DNA from: Planococcus citri
Taxonomy: Eukaryota; Arthropoda; Insecta; Hemiptera; Pseudococcidae
Reading direction: 5' to 3'
Assembly (NCBI RefSeq): GCF_950023065.1
Contig: NC_088679.1
Location: 22,568,001 to 22,632,000, forward strand
Length of the DNA stretch: 64,000 bases
Shown here: piece after piece, positions 9,401 through 16,912 of the stretch
How positions within the stretch are numbered: position 1 is the stretch's first letter
Layout: every line of letters begins with the position of its first letter
The notes under the pieces: model-generated
Seen by the model: the letters and a program-made list of their open reading frames with translations, nothing else
Databases searched by the model: none
What the model was told of the DNA's origin: nothing
Program-made: the position numbers and the translations under genes

Positions 9401-9932
9401 TGTTTTTGATGAGTATTACGAGTTACAAGCTGGTGGTAATGGTATGGCATACTTTCAAGGCTCTCCTTATCAAAGGGGGCATGGCATTGGTAGTTTTCTT
9501 GGTGGACTTTTTAGAGGCGCTTTACCATTGCTTAAATCTGGTGCAAGAGCTGTTGGAAAAGAATTATTACAGTGTGGTATTAATGTTCTTGATGATCTAC
9601 CTGAGGCAACGTTGAAAGATTCAGTCAATACCCACACTAGTGAAGCTGTCAAGAATCTCAAACAGAAAGCTATGGATGCTGTATTTGGAAACATGAAAGG
9701 TAATGGGTATAAAACTAAACGTTGTAAGAAATCTACTCAGTCAAAACGTAAAACTGGTGGTGCGAAGACGAAGAAAACGCCGCGTTCTAATAAGAAAAGT
9801 AATAAAACTGTGAAACAAAAGAAAACTACAAAGAAAAGTGCAAAGCCTAGAAAGAAAGTAGTGAAACGTCGTCAAACCTCAAAAGCAAATAGAAATAAAT
9901 ACACCGTTGTGACGCAAGATATATTTTCATAA
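9372..9932 (+). CDS. Lysine-rich virion core-like protein with amphipathic N-terminus
   Basis: 186 residues in two contrasting halves. The N-terminal half has YQRGHGIGSFLGGLFRGALP (33-52) and further helical sequence to about 110, suggesting an amphipathic, capsid- or membrane-interacting segment. The C-terminal part (about 113-176) is extremely Lys/Arg-rich with Ser/Thr spacers, like histone-like DNA-condensing core proteins. Similar Polinton and adintovirus proteins have been compared to adenovirus core proteins. I infer that it packages DNA and may link it to the shell. The start overlaps the penton gene by 29 nt in another frame; this ATG is preferred because it precedes the conserved stretch. 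It lies 7 nt before the major capsid gene. Confidence 0.8.
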   Translation: MARYHRNPTNVFDEYYELQAGGNGMAYFQGSPYQRGHGIGSFLGGLFRGALPLLKSGARAVGKELLQCGINVLDDLPEATLKDSVNTHTSEAVKNLKQKAMDAVFGNMKGNGYKTKRCKKSTQSKRKTGGAKTKKTPRSNKKSNKTVKQKKTTKKSAKPRKKVVKRRQTSKANRNKYTVVTQDIFS

Positions 9933-9939
9933 CACCATA

Positions 9940-11247
9940 ATGTCTTTCCTACACATTGATTCCTGTGAGTGTACAAAATCCGAATTGGACTTATTCGCTT
10001 TACCACCAACCCAAGTTGCTATAGAACGTGGAGAATGGGTGGAATACAAGCCAATTTCTGCTCTCAGTGAGACATCTCAAATCGAATTCACAGTTCCAGG
10101 TATAGGTGAAGAGTACATGGATTTATCACATACTATGTTATACTTGAAAGTGAAAGTTACGAAAAGTGATGGTACTGCTTTGGGAAATGATGATGTTGTT
10201 GCTCCTGTAAACAATTGGATGCACTCCTTATTTTCACAAGTTGATATTTATTTGAACCAGCGTCTAGTATCTACACCTACTGGTAATTATGCCTACAGAG
10301 CCTACATTGAAAACATTCTCAACTACAATTCCGACTCAAAGGATACCCATTTAAAAAATGTTTTGTTTTACGCTGATGAGGGTGGTAAAATGAATGAGTA
10401 TGCCACAAATGAAGGGTTTAAAAAACGTCAGGCTATTATTGCTGGTAGCAAAGCTGTTGAAATGCTTGGTCATTTACATAGTGATTTGTTTAATCATGAT
10501 CGTGCCTTACTAAATGGTGTTGAACTTCGATTACGTTTAATTATTTCTCGACCATCTTTCTCACTCATTACTAGTACCAATAATGAATATAAAGTACAAT
10601 TTTTGGATGCAGCATTGAACATTCGGAAGATGAAATTAAATCCTAGCATTCTAATTGCTCATTCAAAGACCTTAGATAAATGCACAGCAAAATATCCTAT
10701 AACAAGAGTAGATGTTAAAACTACTACTTTGGCAAGCGGTCTTCGTAGTTATACAATTGATAACCTCATCAACGGACAGCTCCCAAAATGAGTGATTTTG
10801 GCTTTGGTTAGTAATAAATCAGCAAATGGAGATTTTAAAACCAATCCTTTTAATTTTCATCATTATAATCTCAATTACCTATGCCTATATGTTGACGGAC
10901 ATCAAGTTCCCTCCAAAGCACTTCAACCTGATTATAGTAATTCTCTTTATGCTGAGGCATACAATACACTTTTCAAAGGTACAGGTATACATTACTCAAA
11001 TCATACTCACAATATCTCATATGAAGACTTTAAAGGAGGCTACACACTATATTGTTATGACCTTACTCAAGATTTATCCGCCCATCTTCCAACACATTGG
11101 AGTCTTATACGTCATGGAAGTGTTCGTGTGGACTTAGGATTTTCATCGGCATTAGAAGATGGTGTGAATGTAATTATGTATGCAGAATATGATAACATTG
11201 TTGAAATTGATAAAAGGAGAAATGTTTCTATCGATTTTGGTAGCTAA
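9940..11247 (+). pseudogene. Major capsid protein (double jelly-roll) with internal TGA
   Basis: The reading frame is that of the Polinton major capsid protein, which forms pseudo-hexameric capsomers. Visible landmarks are DLFALPPTQVAIERGEWVEY near the N-terminus, NNWMHSLFSQVDIYLNQ, AYRAYIENILNY, and further on LNYLCLYVDGHQVPSKALQP and GSVRVDLGF. The frame is open for 283 codons, meets one TGA at 10789-10791, and continues in the same frame for 151 codons to 11247. Total length is normal for the family, and the part after the stop is fully colinear with the family pattern. A single nonsense change in this copy is the simplest reading. Readthrough, an allelic variant or a sequencing error cannot be excluded. 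Without the second part most of the second jelly roll would be lost. Confidence 0.9.
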
Positions 11248-11351
11248 GTATGGTAGTTCTGAGTGAGATAGAGTTAAATAGTTATAAAAGTACAGGGCTT
11301 ACACCTTTTTTTTTGTCCAGTTGATGAGTATTTGTGCAGTCGTGAGGAAAT

Positions 11352-11909
11352 ATGTGCGTGTTCATCGTGGATGTTCAAGGTTTCAAAGATGATTGTAACA
11401 AGTTTATATTGAAAGAAATATGTGTGGTGTCGGTTCGTTCTCACATTTTTACTCATTGTATTGTTAAGCCTCCATTTCATGTACGCGAGTTATCTTTTAA
11501 GAAACAAAGAGAGGTTAGATGGCTGGAAGAAAATTATCACGGCCTGAAGTGGAATGATGGTTACATGTATCTTGAAGATGCTATACAACTGTTGCAAGAT
11601 GTTACACGAAATGCAAGTTTAATCTTGTCTAAAGGTATAGAAAGATCAAAATATCTAGAGAAAATTACAAAGAAGCAAGTGCTTGATTTGGATGAAATTG
11701 GTTGTCCTACTTTTAAAAACCTTCCATTGGACAATGTATTTAATAAATGCATGTACTGTCGACATGATAGTAATTTTAATAGTATCTATATTTGTTCGGT
11801 TGTGGCTACTTTCAAGTATAAATCTTGGTATCTCAAGTATTTGAAAAACTGTACAAAAATTCATCCCTTAATAATTGAAACAATAAAAGTAAATGACAAG
11901 AAGAAATGA
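11352..11909 (+). CDS. Predicted exonuclease-like (RNase H fold) protein
   Basis: 185 residues. The N-terminus FIVDVQGFKDDCNKFILKE (4-22), followed by KPPF (39-42), then LEENYHGLKWNDG (58-70) and LSKGIERSKYLE (92-103), recalls a family of uncharacterised insect and Polinton proteins. I read that family as a divergent DEDD-type exonuclease or RNase H-like fold. The first motif normally carries D-x-E; here it is D7-V-Q9, so an expected acidic residue seems replaced. A CxxH pair (Cys136/His138 region) follows LDLDEIGCPTF (111-121). Catalysis is therefore uncertain. Its last 4 nt (ATGA) overlap the protease start. About 105 nt separate it from the capsid gene, so it may have its own leader. The assignment is inference from remembered resemblance. 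Confidence 0.6.
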   Translation: MCVFIVDVQGFKDDCNKFILKEICVVSVRSHIFTHCIVKPPFHVRELSFKKQREVRWLEENYHGLKWNDGYMYLEDAIQLLQDVTRNASLILSKGIERSKYLEKITKKQVLDLDEIGCPTFKNLPLDNVFNKCMYCRHDSNFNSIYICSVVATFKYKSWYLKYLKNCTKIHPLIIETIKVNDKKK

Positions 11910-12484
11910 ACACATTACAACTGAAACAACATTTACTTTCGCATATTCTCGCTGCTCATGAGAATGTATATGCAGCAGATTGCTTACCTGTATCAAAAGT
12001 ATCATTACCTTGTTCTGTCATTGTTAACTTGGATAATAGTAGACAAAAAGGCAGTCATTGGGTATGCATTCATATTGATGTTAGAGAGAAAGCAGAATAT
12101 TTCGACAGTTACGGATTTCCGCCTCTAAAGCAGGAATTTGTCACATTCATGCAAAAGAATTCCAAAGTATGGACTTACAATACCCAAGGTCTTCAAGGTT
12201 ATTTCTCTACTGTGTGTGGCCAGTATTGTATTGTTTATTTGTATTTTAAAACTCGTCATTATACCTTAAGAGATTTCTTAGGGTTGTTTTCTAATAATAG
12301 GACCACCAATGATTTACTCATTAAGTACTTGTATTCTAGAATATTCTTAGGGAAAAACAGCAAATGCACATTAGTAAAGGTTCTTTTGTCTACACCAGAA
12401 ATTCTACCTATTATTAAAGGTTTCTTAAATCATCTAGAAAAACCAGACAATTGTCGATTACAAAACTTGATTCTCATTGGATGA
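11906..12484 (+). CDS. Adenain-like maturation cysteine protease
   Basis: A 192-residue cysteine protease of the adenovirus protease/Ulp1 fold, expected to cleave capsid and core precursors during virion maturation. The catalytic set can be read in order: His51 (KGSHWVCIHI), Asp68 (YFDSYGFPP), Gln97 (LQGYF) and Cys104 (VCGQYC). The seven-residue Gln-Cys spacing matches adenain. The aromatic residue after the histidine and the CGxYC box are also typical. Length is close to that of adenain (about 200 residues). The start ATG overlaps the previous stop as ATGA, implying coupled expression or a separate transcript. No defects are visible. Confidence 0.93.
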   Translation: MNTLQLKQHLLSHILAAHENVYAADCLPVSKVSLPCSVIVNLDNSRQKGSHWVCIHIDVREKAEYFDSYGFPPLKQEFVTFMQKNSKVWTYNTQGLQGYFSTVCGQYCIVYLYFKTRHYTLRDFLGLFSNNRTTNDLLIKYLYSRIFLGKNSKCTLVKVLLSTPEILPIIKGFLNHLEKPDNCRLQNLILIG

Positions 12485-12715
12485 TTTTCTTATTCCCACC
12501 CAAATTTCTCTATGGAGGGAGGTGACTATCTCTCTAATGCTACTAATATATACACAACTCAGCAATGTGAATTTTTATTACCAGTTTAGTCTCTGTTCGC
12601 GTTTAGTCTCTTGTTTGGTCAAGTGTATATCTTGAGTATAACTTGTGTGATATTTTTTCTGTTACACGCTATTTTGTTAAAACTTGTGTTTATTGTGCTA
12701 CATAAATCTATTAAA
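12485..12715 (+). promoter_or_regulatory. Intergenic leader before the 12.7-kb gene
   Basis: About 230 bp lies between the protease stop and the preferred ATG at 12716. It contains ATATATACACAACTCAG and two TTTAGTCTCT-like repeats near 12585-12612, a plausible place for a downstream promoter. It is open in the 12.7-kb gene's frame from 12611, which would add a hydrophobic N-terminus. Confidence 0.3.
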
Positions 12716-13639
12716 ATGGTATCTTTGTGTGAAAATCTTGAATCCTCAATGTCTGTATTAGAGAGCACCCCTGTTATGGGAAACACAAACAGCAAGAAAC
12801 GTAGAAACTTGAGTGAATTGATTGATAATATTGAAACATCTCAGAACCAGGTAACCATAGATACAGTTAACCCTGAACCTAAAGTAAAATCTGTGGTACA
12901 AAAACATCGCAAGTATCGCAGAAATTTAATTTTGGCTCATCTTTACACATTAAACTGGAGTGGTACAAAACAAATTCTTATTGGGGCAGACATTGATAAA
13001 GACTTCCAGCCAACTATCTACTTCACAAAACATGTTCCTACAAGTAGCTCTGGTGTTTATTTGGATCTGGAAAGCTATCAGGCACTCATGTCACCTGGAA
13101 ATATTGAAATTATAAACCGATACTTCTCTTCAACTGAGAATTTCAAACCACATACTTTAGAAATTAATAGTTATATTAAAGTACAATTCCGCCAATTTTA
13201 TAATCAAAAATCTATTATAATTTCTGATGCCTTGATATATGAAAATGTAATACCTGATGTATTTATAATTCAAGAAAAGACTTGGTGTAAACTACTTGAA
13301 TTGTCTAACTGTGTAGTTTTAACTATAAAGACTTTGGATCTGTATAAAATTGGGTGTTCAGCTGTGTATAACCACATCTTCCAAAAGGCTCATGCTGTTT
13401 GTCATCAAAAAATTAACTTTAATAATCTAGATATTATAGAGTCTATTGTTAAGGATGTTTATGGTACTTTTGTCAAGTTTAACTCTGAAGAAGTACAACA
13501 ACTCACATTACTATCTAACATTCTCTCTGAAAAAATTTATGTTGAGGTTTATACTCAATGTCGAGAAAAAATTGTAAATGAACTCAACTTTGCTTTGAAA
13601 TTTGCATATGGCTCTTCACATGGGAGCCAATTCATGTAA
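12716..13639 (+). CDS. Polinton protein of unknown function
   Basis: I do not recognise a named family. Starting at 12716 gives 307 residues with a polar N-terminal 90, then LNWSGTKQILIGADIDKD, followed by a hydrophobic/charged pattern (PTIYFTKHVP, GVYLDLESYQALM). A second half of alternating strands and a helical C-terminus follows. The W-x-G-x-K-Q-I pattern plus the LDLESYQALM-type helix loosely recalls small ssDNA-binding folds, but that is speculation. The frame is open upstream from 12611, adding 35 residues with a strong hydrophobic segment. I prefer 12716 because its TAAAATGG context matches neighbouring Polinton genes. It is the last plus-strand gene, facing the minus-strand gene across about 590 non-coding bases. 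Confidence 0.65.
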   Translation: MVSLCENLESSMSVLESTPVMGNTNSKKRRNLSELIDNIETSQNQVTIDTVNPEPKVKSVVQKHRKYRRNLILAHLYTLNWSGTKQILIGADIDKDFQPTIYFTKHVPTSSSGVYLDLESYQALMSPGNIEIINRYFSSTENFKPHTLEINSYIKVQFRQFYNQKSIIISDALIYENVIPDVFIIQEKTWCKLLELSNCVVLTIKTLDLYKIGCSAVYNHIFQKAHAVCHQKINFNNLDIIESIVKDVYGTFVKFNSEEVQQLTLLSNILSEKIYVEVYTQCREKIVNELNFALKFAYGSSHGSQFM

Positions 13640-14233
13640 ATATTAGTTATTCAGCTGTAGTTTATGTATTGTTATTATTATTATTCTGTAAGTATCTTGG
13701 TAAGTTTTTTCCCCTTAGTTTAGGATAATTATACTTACTCTAGTAATATAAGATATTTTATAGTTATTCAGTAATTTCCTAATGTAAGATGTATATACTT
13801 TTATAAGATTTCAATTCAATACATATTTCTCTCTGTCAGTGTACAATTTCTTGAATATTTTGTTATTACCTGCACCAATTCAAGAAAAAAAATGATTTCA
13901 TTTGTTAAAAAGAACATATATTTTTCTATATTACCACAGAAAAAGAAGAAAAAGATAAAATAATAATAGCTATAATACAAAGTACGAGTATGTATAGATT
14001 AATACAAAGAAAAAAAAAAGTAAGTATAAGGTAAGAGTACTTCTGAACTACGTAATAGTTACTATGCCTAATAAAAATACAGAGCATTTAAAAAAAATAA
14101 GAGGGACAGTAGTGTATTGAAAAAAAATTGGCATAGTTTTTAATCTTGACCATAATAATAATGATTTAAAATACATCGTAAATGTAAAGTAAAAAAAATA
14201 AAGTTGATTTGGATTGATACACATACCTATGTA
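13640..14233. other. Convergent intergenic spacer in the Polinton
   Basis: About 590 bp of A/T-rich sequence between two convergent genes. It probably holds the 3' ends of both transcripts (AATAAA occurs near 14197 on the plus strand). No open frame or polymerase remnant is visible. Confidence 0.5.
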
Positions 14234-15004
14234 CTATGGACAAATTCTTCTTACAGGGTATGTAGAGTAGTAATCAAATGGGTTTATATTATCACTAACT
14301 ATAAATTGACATAATTCATAGCTGATATTTTGTTGTTCTATATCTCTTTTATGATGAGGATTTCGATCTAAAATGTTTATAAATTCATAAAATGGATATA
14401 TGGATACAGTGGGAACAACATAACAAAATGAACAAGTAAGTTCATGATCAACTATTTTCTCAAGTATATTTCTTAATGTAATACATCTAACAAAAGTTTT
14501 ATGGACTAATAGGTCTACCATTCTAGGTATTGTATCAAGTTTTATAAAATGTTGGTAACAACGAGAACAACAATTTTCTGTTGGGAGCACTATATCATTA
14601 GGTAGATTTGAAGTTACCACATACCTATCAAAATAAACACAAAATTTTTCACCCAAAGGATTTGGGTGTTTCAAATGCTTCTTTGCACCAGCAACTATTT
14701 GAAACAATTCTTGAGGATCCAAAATTACAGCTTTATTTGGCTTGAATAAACTGATAATCTCTTCAACACTGACAAACTTCTTGTATGTGTTTGAAACCAA
14801 ATTTTCATTCAAATAATAAGTTGTAACATACCGATCAATAGCCTCCGCAAAATAAAAATAAAAATTCTCCTGAATATCTTCGGCTATGGTTTTTGGAAGC
14901 ATTTTAGGATTTAAATTGTATATCCAGGCAAAGGTTTCTGGATTTTTGAAAAATACAACAACTCTGCCCACAGCTTGAGTGTATAAACTCTTGGGAGATT
15001 TCAT
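14234..15004 (-). CDS. Cys-rich (putative zinc-binding) Polinton protein
   Basis: 256 residues, the only minus-strand gene of the element. Two C-x2-C pairs, Cys146/Cys149 and Cys191/Cys194, lie about 42 residues apart and could form one zinc-ribbon-like site. The N-terminal half is mainly helical and hydrophobic-aromatic (FFKNPETFAWIYNLNP near 18-33; NFYFYFAEAIDRYVTTYYLN). I do not recognise the family. It starts with ATG in an A-rich context and is intact. It occupies the arm where other Polintons usually keep polymerase and accessory genes, so a regulatory or replication-accessory role is possible but unsupported. Nothing in it resembles polymerase B motifs. Confidence 0.68.
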   Translation of the reverse strand: MKSPKSLYTQAVGRVVVFFKNPETFAWIYNLNPKMLPKTIAEDIQENFYFYFAEAIDRYVTTYYLNENLVSNTYKKFVSVEEIISLFKPNKAVILDPQELFQIVAGAKKHLKHPNPLGEKFCVYFDRYVVTSNLPNDIVLPTENCCSRCYQHFIKLDTIPRMVDLLVHKTFVRCITLRNILEKIVDHELTCSFCYVVPTVSIYPFYEFINILDRNPHHKRDIEQQNISYELCQFIVSDNINPFDYYSTYPVRRICP

Positions 15005-16381
15005 TTTTATTCTTCAAAGTATTCACGTAATTCACAAAACACAAAATGTGTACTGATCTCAAAAACACGAGACAATTTTTTTGAGAAAAACAAAATGACG
15101 AAAAAAGAAATGAAAAAAATAGTTTGCAAAAGAAATTTAAAAAAAAATGAAAAAAAAAATGAAGTAGGTTTGAAAACAATTCGCGAAAAATAGGTCCACA
15201 AAAAAAAATAACACACTAATAAACACTGCTAAAATCACAAAGTAAGAACATATGTACTTGGATACTCAAGAGCTCTAGACTCTTTCAAACTTGGGAAAAC
15301 AACTGATTTTTAAAATCAATCTCTGGTTTATTTTATACCCTGCAATCCTGTGATCCTTCTCTAGAAACTTCATGGTGGCCAGTAGAAAGATCTAGGCTAT
15401 TTTCTACATAATTATTATCCTTAAAAGATCATTTCTAATTAGCTTTCTCTTTAAGAAAAAAAAGAATATTCCAGAAAAAGAAACATTTCACAGTTAATTA
15501 TTGGAGTTCTCTTTCTCACAAATTCCTATATATTGATAATGAATAAGATTAAAGCATTACTGGTGGTCATTAGTTCATTATAGTAATTATCTCTTAGTAT
15601 TTCTCACGCAAAATTCCATTACCTGCAAAAAAAAAAGAAGAAAAAAAAGGACACTTCACCATACCTACCTAAGTACCTACATTCTACAGTTGAGCTATAT
15701 GGCCATTTAGAAAAAAAAAAAAAAGATCTAGATAAGTACCTATGTACATATAATGGTTTGTCGATTTTTTCAGATTATTTGGCAATTGACAGTTTTCTAG
15801 ATGAATCTATTTTGTTTCATTTTTTCAACTAAGCTTGCTAATGATTGGTCAATGGTCATTTTATACATATTATAATAGGTACTTATTTTCTACTGGCTTA
15901 CCTAGTATACATTCCTTAATGTACCTAATGTATATGTGTGTGTGGTCAGTGGAGACTTCTTTTTTCTACTAATTGGTCCTCTCAAATGTATTGTATTTGT
16001 AGGTAAAAGTATATTTTCGTGTGATTTCTCATATTTCTCACAAATAGGGTGGAGGGGGAGGGGGCGAGGGGTACGGATATTGGTAGTTACACTCGCTTCT
16101 GTTAAACTAACTTTTGGTCCTTAAACCGAATCTCGGAAAAAAATATGAAGATACTTATTAGATCTGTGTGGATACACAACTGTAGGTATATACGTATAAT
16201 TACGAGTACATACGTGATTGCATATTTTAAAAAAATATATAAAAAAAAACATTCTCGAATGAAAGAAAATGTACAGTTTGTACTTGAGCAAATAGACCCA
16301 TATAGGTAAGTAAGTAGGTACTCGAAAAAATATACCCAAGTGTATGTAAAAAATTACGCACTGTACCTAATAATAATTACC
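15005..16381. other. Non-coding right arm of the Polinton
   Basis: About 1.4 kb without a supportable gene between the minus-strand gene and the right inverted repeat. It is A/T-rich with homopolymer runs. No YxDTD-, exonuclease- or terminal-protein-like motif is readable on either strand. The minus-strand gene's promoter should lie near 15005-15240. This is where a deletion could have removed a polymerase gene. Confidence 0.5.
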
Positions 16382-16906
16382 GGGGGGGGGGGGGGTTTAC
16401 AGGTCCTTCCACTTGTGTTCCAGTACCCTCCACCCTTTATAGGTTAAGGTAATGTAAGAGCTTCAATTTTACTTCCCAAAGCAAAATTTAAACTCACTGT
16501 GTTGTTCCTACCCACGTCTGAGGAAAAAAACTATAGGTACCTATCTATTTATATACACGTACGTACCTACCCACACAATTCAACGCTCCGAGTACATACA
16601 CAGTACACACATAGTGTAGAAAACAAAGGCGACGAGTGTATAGGTATTGGGTTTCAAGGTACAGGGCAGGGAATGTATCGGACGCACTCCACGTATAGGA
16701 AATACCCCTTGCCGGTGGTGTGAGGGGTGAGAGGGTAGAACAGATAACACGCATCGTACCTGCAAACTACCTGTACGCGGACCATCCCTCCTCCCCACAT
16801 CCCGTCTCGCGAAACACGTTCCATATAACCCTATACTAACTGGGTTTATAGGTACTGGGTGCAGAGGTACCAAAAAAGCTGGGTGCGAGTTCACGCCTTT
16901 ACTACT
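16382..16906 (-). repeat. Right terminal inverted repeat of the Polinton
   Basis: About 525 bp, the inverse of 4766-5330. It runs from the G-run at 16382-16395 to the terminal ACTACT. It lacks the roughly 35-bp stretch present in the left copy and differs by scattered substitutions. Open frames here mirror those in the left repeat and are not genes. Confidence 0.93.
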
Positions 16907-16912
16907 TACATT
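16907..16912. repeat. Right target-site duplication TACATT
   Basis: Exact copy of 4760-4765, immediately outside the right terminus. Confidence 0.92.

Larger units (their letters stand above)
4766..16906 (+). mobile_element. Polinton/Maverick element lacking PolB
   Basis: A 12,141-bp element has both ends defined. It begins AGTAGTAAAGGCGTGAACTC and ends with the reverse complement. The 6-bp direct repeat TACATT lies immediately outside at 4760-4765 and 16907-16912. A 6-bp duplication, 5'-AG ends and inverted repeats of several hundred bp are the published hallmarks of Polintons/Mavericks. The interior encodes a packaging ATPase, a DDE integrase with chromodomain, minor and major jelly-roll capsid proteins and an adenain-like protease. 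Polintons are usually 15-20 kb and carry a protein-primed DNA polymerase B of over 1,000 residues; none is present here. The major capsid frame contains a stop, so this copy is probably not autonomous. Confidence 0.96.

Noticed and set aside
15005..16381. Hidden polymerase B fragment in the Polinton right arm
   Set aside because: I looked for exonuclease and YxDTD-like motifs on both strands and saw none. The stretch is low-complexity AT-rich DNA.
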